NCBI GenBank assembly: GCA_028386065.3
Contig: JAKUCV010000410.1
Coordinates: forward strand, 34,475 to 98,474
Reading direction: 5' to 3'
DNA: 64,000 nucleotides
Source of the DNA: Turnera subulata
Taxonomy: Eukaryota > Streptophyta > Magnoliopsida > Malpighiales > Passifloraceae
Part shown: positions 57,968 to 64,000 of the stretch, one piece after another
How the letters are laid out: each line of letters begins with the position of its first letter
Numbering within the stretch: the first letter of the stretch is position 1
Made by a program: the position numbers and the translations under genes
The notes under the pieces: model-generated
What the model saw: only the letters and a program-made list of their open reading frames with translations
Database searches by the model: none
Told to the model about the DNA's origin: nothing

Positions 57968-60720
57968 TGTAACAGCCCGGGTAAAATTTTTGATTTTTAC
58001 CGGGACTGTAGAAGTCTTTTTACCGTGATTTACTGTTGAATTAATCTTGGGTAGTTAATTTAAGGTAAATCGGGAGTCGTTTTTCGAAACCGAGAGTTTT
58101 CCCGCGCTCGTGATTTTCCTGCGGATTTTTCGGAACTAAGTTGGTATTTTTCGGGTTTCGGAATTTCTCGGAAAATCACAACGGAAAATAACTAAGGGGG
58201 TATCAGTTATTTTCTGGTCCGGATTGGACCCGCCTGCATTATTGTATTCACATGATAAACAGAACATCACCGGTTTATAAAAGAAAGAAGGAAGGTAGAA
58301 GAAGGAGAGGAGAAGAGAGGAAGAAGAGAAGAAGAGAGAAAAAAAAAAAAAGAGAAAAGAGAGAAAAGAAAAAAAAGAGAAAAAGGAAAAAAAAAAGAAG
58401 AAAAAATGGAAAATAAAGAAAACGAGAGGTACTGTTCATCGTCACCTAGCCCTGCACTGTTCACGACGAAGCGTTCGGAGGCCGATCACGTCGCACCGCC
58501 GCCACCAGCATCATCTCCTCACCGTCGCGACCTCGGAGCCGTCGTCCTCATCGTTATCCGCCGCCGGACGCACCCGCTAGCGCCGTTGACCCGTGACAGA
58601 CCCGGCGGATCTGTCCTCCTCGTGTCTCCCGCCTCCTGCCGGCGACGCCGTGTCCAGTTGCCGCCACCCTCGCGCCGCTCTCCGTCCGCTGGTGCCCTGC
58701 CTCGCTCGCCTCCCCTCCTCGCGCACTCGCTGTCGCGCCGCTGCGTCAACCCGAGGTGAGGCCGGGTTTTCCGACCCGTTTTGACGGGCGGGTCGCGCCT
58801 GGTTCTGGGTTTGACCGGAACCGGGTTGACCTGTCCATTTTATTTTTTTTAATATATATATATATATGTATATCTATTTTCTGATAGATAATTTGGAAAA
58901 AAATGTGTATTTATATTTTGAAAATATAGTTAGTTTTAATTATGATTTTGGGAAGAAATATATATATATATGTGTATATATACTTGATTTTGAAAACTTA
59001 AAGATAATTATATTTTGTTTTGAAAAATTAGTATTATGTTTATTTAAAAATAAAATATATACCTTGGATGTATTTCTGGAGTATTCTATAAATATGTTGT
59101 TATTCTTGAAAAATATATATGGTATATTTCTGAAATATATGTAATTATGTTGATTTATAATTGTTAGAAAAGTATTTTATTTATTTTCAGAAAAATAAAT
59201 TTATATAATCATGTTTACTGGAAAATATGGTTTCCTAATATAATAATAATTAGTAATTATATTATGGTAAATAGTTTTATAAAAAAAATAATAGTAACAA
59301 TATTTTGGAAAATATATATACATATGACATAATTTCCAGAAAAATTATAGTAATTATAATTTTGGGAAATTATAATTATTTTATGAAAATATATTTTAAA
59401 AAGAGTTTTTAATTAAAGTATGGTACCGAAATTATATTCGGAAATACGTACGATTAATTATTTTCGGTAAAAGATAATAATAAAAGATATGTAATCGGGA
59501 TGGGTATATATCGTAGGATTGGCATCATAGTATACCGATTATGTGCATTTATGTGTGTATATGTTATTTTGTGGTATAGGTTTGGATATCGGGCAGTTTC
59601 CCAAGGAGCCGGCGTCGGACCGGTCATTGTTTCCGGAGTTGAGTAATTGGCCAAGGTGAGGATGGATTTCCTTCAATATGTGCCTAGATTACTCGGTTAT
59701 TTTGTTTTGTTGATTATTGCATGTTGCATTGCTGTGGTTTGTCTCGGGATGTTAATCCCATGGTCTTGATTGTTGTCGGGATGTTTATCCCATGTTGGTT
59801 TTTGGGATGTTTATCCCTGTGTTGATTTTCTGTGTCTTTTGGATTAAGTATAATGGATTAATAATGAATTGTGACAAGGATGTCGATCCTTGGTTTGATT
59901 TGGGATGTCTATCCCGGTACTTTGGTTAGGGATGTCGATCCCTACGATTTGACTTTGATAACGATAATATAATTGTCACGTGATAGGTAGTGGTACGACT
60001 CGATGGTTAGAGACTGTTTCGTGGTGGCCTTGACCTGGGTTACTTGATAAGCATGTCTAGGCTTGGGATGTCTATCCCGTGATATATTTTTGGGATGTCT
60101 ATCCCTGGGTTCGTATTTTTGGGATGTCGATCCCTGGGTTCTCTGGATTTGGTCTGGCACCCGGAATGTGTTGATAACCAGGTCTGACCTCTAGCTTATC
60201 CGTGACGGGGCCCGGAAAGATAAAATTGGATAATTGGATTTTACTTGAGTCTTTTCAGTTTTGGACCGGTTTTGGGTCGAGTCTTTTGATTGGGCTGTTT
60301 AGCCTGTATTTTTGACTTGAGTAATTTTTAGTTGCATATTGATTGTCTTTCCTTCGTCGGTGAGCACTTCGGACTCACCCCTCACCTGCGGGCTTTCATC
60401 CCGTAGGATGAGTTATTTGTTGTACAGGTTTGTTGCATTCCAGACAGGCTGCGGCATTATCCCTTGGACAGGGCTCGGATCCATAGTTTGCATCTATGCA
60501 TACAGTGTTTATGTGAGTTTTATAAGTCTTCTGTTGTGCATTGTTTTATTATTATTGGGCCATTGGGCCGGTATTGTTATTTATGATGTTTATCATTTTG
60601 GGCCGTTGGGCCCGGGTTATTGTTGTTTACATTGTATGCTGGGTTATTTTGGTTGAGTCGTCACAGTTCCGGCACGTGTTTACTGTGTACGGTAAATACG
60701 GGTCGGGGCATTTCAGATTC
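57963..60720 (+). mobile_element. 2.75-kb solo LTR with intact 5-bp target duplication
   Basis: The LTR runs 57968-60715. It starts TGTAACAGCCCGGGTA and ends GTCGGGGCATTTCA, that is, TG...CA. The 5-mer GATTC flanks both sides (57963-57967, 60716-60720). Inside are a polypurine stretch (about 58277-58412), a GC-rich stretch (58430-58850), an AT-rich stretch (58840-59460) and several GGGATGTCGATCCC-like inverted motifs (about 59740-60140). No gag-pol sequence is present. Very large LTRs without coding function are typical of some plant Ty3/gypsy lineages. A solo LTR forms by recombination between the two LTRs of one element. Long open frames inside are a by-product of GC-rich sequence. Confidence 0.85.
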
Positions 60721-61512
60721 TGCCTTCTGACGTGCCATCAGAGGCCAAGGACCCGACGGGCTGTCCTTCCTCTCCTCCTCTTTTCGTACAATCCGACGAC
60801 ACGCCGACCGCCGAGTTGCACGCTTGTAGCCACTAGCGACGCCGTCTCCTCTCGTCGCCTCCTCCTGCTTGCCGATCCGTGCCGCCCTGTCCGTCGCGCC
60901 GCTCTCTTCATCGACTGCAAGGTGAGCAGTCCACGGTTGAAGACGACCCGTTGGTGTTGTGGTCGGGTCGACCCGACGGGTCGCGGGTTGGGAGTTGGGT
61001 TTTATGGGTTTTGGGGCTGGGCTGTGGCTGATGGGCTGGGGACCAGCGGGCCTGGGTCCTGGTCACATGACTTGGGCCGTGATGTTGGGCTTGTAGCCAT
61101 GGCCTGGGCCCTGCACCTGGGCTTGATCATGGGCTGTATAGTCCAGCCTAGTCCAGTAAAAAGAAAAAGGAAATTTCTGGAATATATAAAAATTCTAAAA
61201 AAAAGAATTAATTAGAAAAAAATAATAAAAAAGGGATGTAATTTAGGGAAATAATATTCTGGAAATAAAATAGATATATTTTGGGAATAAAAATAATTTA
61301 TATTCTGGAGAAAAATATAAATGAGATAAATAATAGTAGAGTAATTAATTGGAGGAGATAATCATGGAAAAAAATAATAATAATAGTAATTAATAATTTT
61401 GGGAAGTACATACTTATAGAAATAAATATGGAAGGGGTATTAACAAAGTAGGTATTATACTAGAATAGTATCCAGGTATAGGTATAAGTATAGTATATTT
61501 TTAGACACTGGA
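60716..61512 (+). mobile_element. right part of the interrupted old LTR
   Basis: Continues the copy broken at 57967. A GC-rich section (60721-61150) parallels 58430-58850 of the solo LTR, including the GTGAG...GACCCG...GGGTCG motif, and is followed by an AT-rich section. Homology stops near 61512, where a short SKIP23-type fragment and then a different LTR begin, so the end of the old LTR is lost. Confidence 0.6.
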
Positions 61513-61549
61513 GTTTTGGATAGTTCAATGCTTCTAGGGGAGTCACATT
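61513..61549 (-). pseudogene. short duplicated piece of the SKIP23-type locus
   Basis: About 36 bp with TTTTGGATAGTTCAATGCTT and AGGGGAGTCACA, matching 55822-55857 with one change. On the minus strand it reads VTPLEALNYPK, part of the DUF295 region. It lies exactly between the old LTR and the start of the next LTR. Confidence 0.6.
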
Positions 61550-61552
61550 ATC

Positions 61553-62516
61553 TGTTAGGTATGGCCCGATAGGTGCGGCCCAAGGCCAGGCAAAATAGCC
61601 CAGAACGCATGGTCCAAGCGACCTGGAGAGTGGAAGAGCCCGGGAACCCAAGAATCTAGGGGGGACGGGAAATTGGCGGTATGGACTGCTCAACTAGGAG
61701 TTAGTTAGACATAGGGGAAGGGGGCTAAATGATAGCCCTTAGATCATTTGGATAGAGGCAAAAATAGGCCATCATTTGGATAGAGGCAAAAATAGGCCAT
61801 TAAATTGATACCTGAGGGGCTATAAAAGAGTCCACAAAAATATAAAGATGACATGAATAATAATACCCTACATTTCTCTATTGAATATACTCTGCAATAT
61901 CAGTGGTGTCGTCTTTGAGGTAACGAGCAAGAAAAGCAAGCATGAGTACTAAGCGGAAGCTCCAATGGAGCAACACTTCAAGGAGAGACTAGTCTCCTGA
62001 TCCCATTCCGTCTCTCTTCGACTTTTCAGCTCTTGAACAGCGGCGAGAAGCCCAGAAGAGGGAAGAAGGAAGAGTTCGAGGCGAGGCTGCACCATATGAT
62101 GGCAGATTTTCAAACCATGAAGCAACGGAGGATAGAGGTACAAAGAGCAAGAGCTGGACCTGCAACAAGCCCCATAAGCAGGCACCAGCAAGGGGCAAGC
62201 TTGGAGGATGAAGAAATGGAAGAAGATCCACACCTACAAGGCCTTTGGGCAAGAAGAGGATGAGAAAGGATGCAGCCGTTAGAGATCCGTGACTCCGGTC
62301 TCATCCGACAGTCTTCAATAGAGTCAGAAAAAGTCTCAACCTCCCTCAGTCCAACACTTACCTGCAGATCTCTCCCAAAAGAATTCAAGGTACTAGACTC
62401 ATATAAAGGAGAAACGGACCCAGATAGACACGTAGCATATGCTTGATTTTTAACGATTAGATCTGGATAAGGATCGTCATTCTCCTTCCCTCCATATCAA
62501 ATCTAACTCGAATCTT
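61553..62516 (+). mobile_element. degenerate Ty3/gypsy-like element: LTR, primer site, gag remnant
   Basis: A probable 5' LTR (61553-61902) starts TGTTAGGTATGGCCCG, has a TATA box (TATAAAAG, 61821) and ends ATATCA. A primer-site-like TGGTGTCGTCTTTGAGG (from 61904) resembles the TGGCGCCGTCTGTGGG region that follows many plant gypsy LTRs. A gag-like stretch follows: a charged helical part (EFEARLHHMMADFQTMKQRR, about 62070-62130) and, in another frame, SLPKEFKVLDSYKGETDPDR (about 62371-62430). The frames are broken by stops and shifts. A 28-bp tandem duplication (61744-61799) lies in the LTR. The rest of the element is replaced by the inverted LTR at 62517. Confidence 0.6.
61744..61799. repeat. 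28-bp tandem duplication in LTR
   Basis: The unit TCATTTGGATAGAGGCAAAA plus ATAGGCCA is present at 61744-61771 and 61772-61799 without visible change. Confidence 0.85.
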
Positions 62517-64000
62517 TGAAGCGCCCCGACCCGTATTTACCGTACAGGGTAAACACGTGCCAGAACTGTTCTTAATACAGCAGCAGACAGTACATACAAA
62601 ATAAAATACAATACATGCAACCCACAAATACAATATTCGTCACCCGATCTCGGGGACCATTATTCAAATCATACACTCCAATCCAGTCAACAGCAAATAT
62701 AGAACAGCAGCAACAGCAACAACACAATAGAAAAGTAAGCAGCGGAAGACTAGAATGCAGATGCAGCGGGGTATGGATCCGGGTCAGGTGGAGAAGTAGA
62801 CAGCAGCCAACGAACATCGTACCTGAACTACGATCAACCAAACCTACGGGATGAAACCCCGCAGGCGAGGGGTGAGTCTGAAGCGCTCACCGACAAAAGA
62901 TAAACAAAGATATATTCAACCATAATACTTTCGAAGTAATCACATCAATCACAACAATAAGCACAAACAATCTCGACACAAGGAAACCACTATAACATTT
63001 ATACCAAGACCAAAAGAATGCTTAATTATTTTCTTATTACCAATTTTATCTTCCGGGCCCCGTCACTGGACAAGCTAGGGTCGTACCTGGTTATTAACTA
63101 ATTCTGGATGCCAGGCCCCACCACAATCCGGGATCAACATCCCCATATCTCAAATCCGGGATCAACATCCTAATATCTCAAATCCGGGATCAACATCCCA
63201 ATATCACAAATCCGGGGTCAACACCCCAACCAACAAACCCTCTGGCAAGGCACCACAGAACTAGTCTCTAACCATCTAGTCGTACCACTACTTTCCAAGT
63301 GACAATATAACATCATCTCAATTTCCAGTTCAATCCATTAATCTTTCATCAAGTTCCCAATTTCTATTATCTCTGATTAATTCCACAGACTCAATCTCAT
63401 GACACAAACTATCGAAATTATCAGCTCAGCATTATTATCAACATGTTATACACAAATCCATCACAAACCAACAACAGCATCAAAAATTCCACAGCAAACA
63501 GGTAACAGTCCGTAATTACTCTAGCAGATCAATCTAGCAACAAATTACACAACAACAAAGAAACACACACAGCATTACGGGCACATATCAGAGTTTATCC
63601 ATCCTCACCTTAGCCGATATCAAGTTTGGAACTGTCCAACTGACTCCAAGTCCGGCTCCTCAGGTATCAGCTCGTTATCAACTCCTATATCAACAAATAA
63701 TATGCACATATAAGTGGTATGCAATGTCATGCTACTACTGTATTTACGAAATTAAATACTGACTCGTCTCGGTTACTTCCCCGGGTTATCTCTATCGTCG
63801 TCCTATTTCACCATTTACTTCCCGGTGTCTAAATAATACTATTCTTATACCTATACTTACTTCTAGGTTTTATTCCGGTACGTATCTACTTGATAATACC
63901 CTTTCCAATTTATTTCTACAAGTATGTACTTCCCAAAATATTTGTTAAAAATAATTATTATTTACCATCTACATATTCCAAAATAAATATTTCCTCATAT
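62517..64000 (-). mobile_element. third copy of the large LTR, inverted, running off the window
   Basis: On the minus strand it ends GGTAAATACGGGTCGGGGCG then CTTCA, matching the 3' end of the solo LTR (60640-60715). Further in it has the TTATCTTCCGGGCCCCGTCAC block and repeated CCGGGATCAACATCC motifs, the inverse of the GGGATGTTGATCCC motifs of the solo LTR. The 5' end of the LTR and any internal coding part lie beyond 64000. Confidence 0.75.

Noticed and set aside
58406..58759. Arg/Pro/Ser-rich open frames on both strands
   Set aside because: They lie within the GC-rich part of the solo LTR, overlap on both strands and show no domain. GC-rich composition explains the lack of stops.
60541..61215. 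224-residue open frame
   Set aside because: It crosses the end of the solo LTR into the older LTR, so it cannot be an ancestral gene, and it has no recognisable domain.
1..64000. CRISPR arrays, bacterial operons, tRNA or rRNA genes
   Set aside because: None seen. The tandem repeats are few-copy and lack spacers, and the window is clearly plant nuclear DNA.

Overview
This is a eudicot nuclear genome window, probably from a woody or perennial species. The evidence is AT-rich intergenic DNA, genes with GT-AG introns, plant-only gene families (NAC, PIF-type bHLH, R2R3-MYB, pectin acetylesterase, NPF transporter, SKIP23-type F-box, S-protein homologue), and plant LTR, TRIM, SINE and MITE remnants. 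I cannot name the species from sequence alone. One ambiguous base (N) lies at 55616.

Layout: 1-5.3 kb holds an intronless NAC gene and a two-exon RCI2/LTI6 (Pmp3-type) membrane peptide gene, both on the minus strand. From 5.5 to 14.7 kb I see no gene, only SINE debris and tiny poly(A)-bearing insertions. 15.8-19.4 kb is a complete seven-exon PIF3 gene (+). It converges on a two-exon minus-strand gene for a 377-residue disordered, acidic protein (20.5-22.5 kb). 28.7-30.3 kb is a complete three-exon MYB61-like R2R3-MYB (+). 33.9-38.6 kb is a complete twelve-exon pectin acetylesterase (-). 52.1-54.5 kb is an NPF4-like NRT1/PTR transporter (+).

Between 39 and 50 kb the window is rearranged. It has a direct dispersed duplication (39.4 and 44.1 kb), two partial copies of the NPF second exon flanking a broken Agenet-domain gene (41.7-43.3 kb), a TRIM retrotransposon with perfect 5-bp target duplications (44.36-45.05 kb), and a frameshifted F-box pseudogene (45.2-46.4 kb). 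A Mutator-like MITE and short tandem arrays follow. At 55.4-56.2 kb a SKIP23-type F-box/DUF295 reading frame runs directly into an S-protein-homologue C-terminus, and the ambiguous base sits on the junction. From 57.3 kb to the end the DNA is retrotransposon: an old LTR split by a 2.75-kb solo LTR of the same family, a degenerate Ty3/gypsy-like element, and an inverted third copy of the large LTR running off the right edge.

The intact genes are independent transcription units, not a pathway cluster. Roles known for the families are light signalling (PIF3), secondary wall and stomatal control (MYB61), pectin deacetylation, membrane stress response (RCI2) and nitrate/hormone/peptide transport (NPF). 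A recurring theme is retroposition that left only the last few bases of a SINE-like 3' end plus a poly(A), each flanked by target-site duplications.
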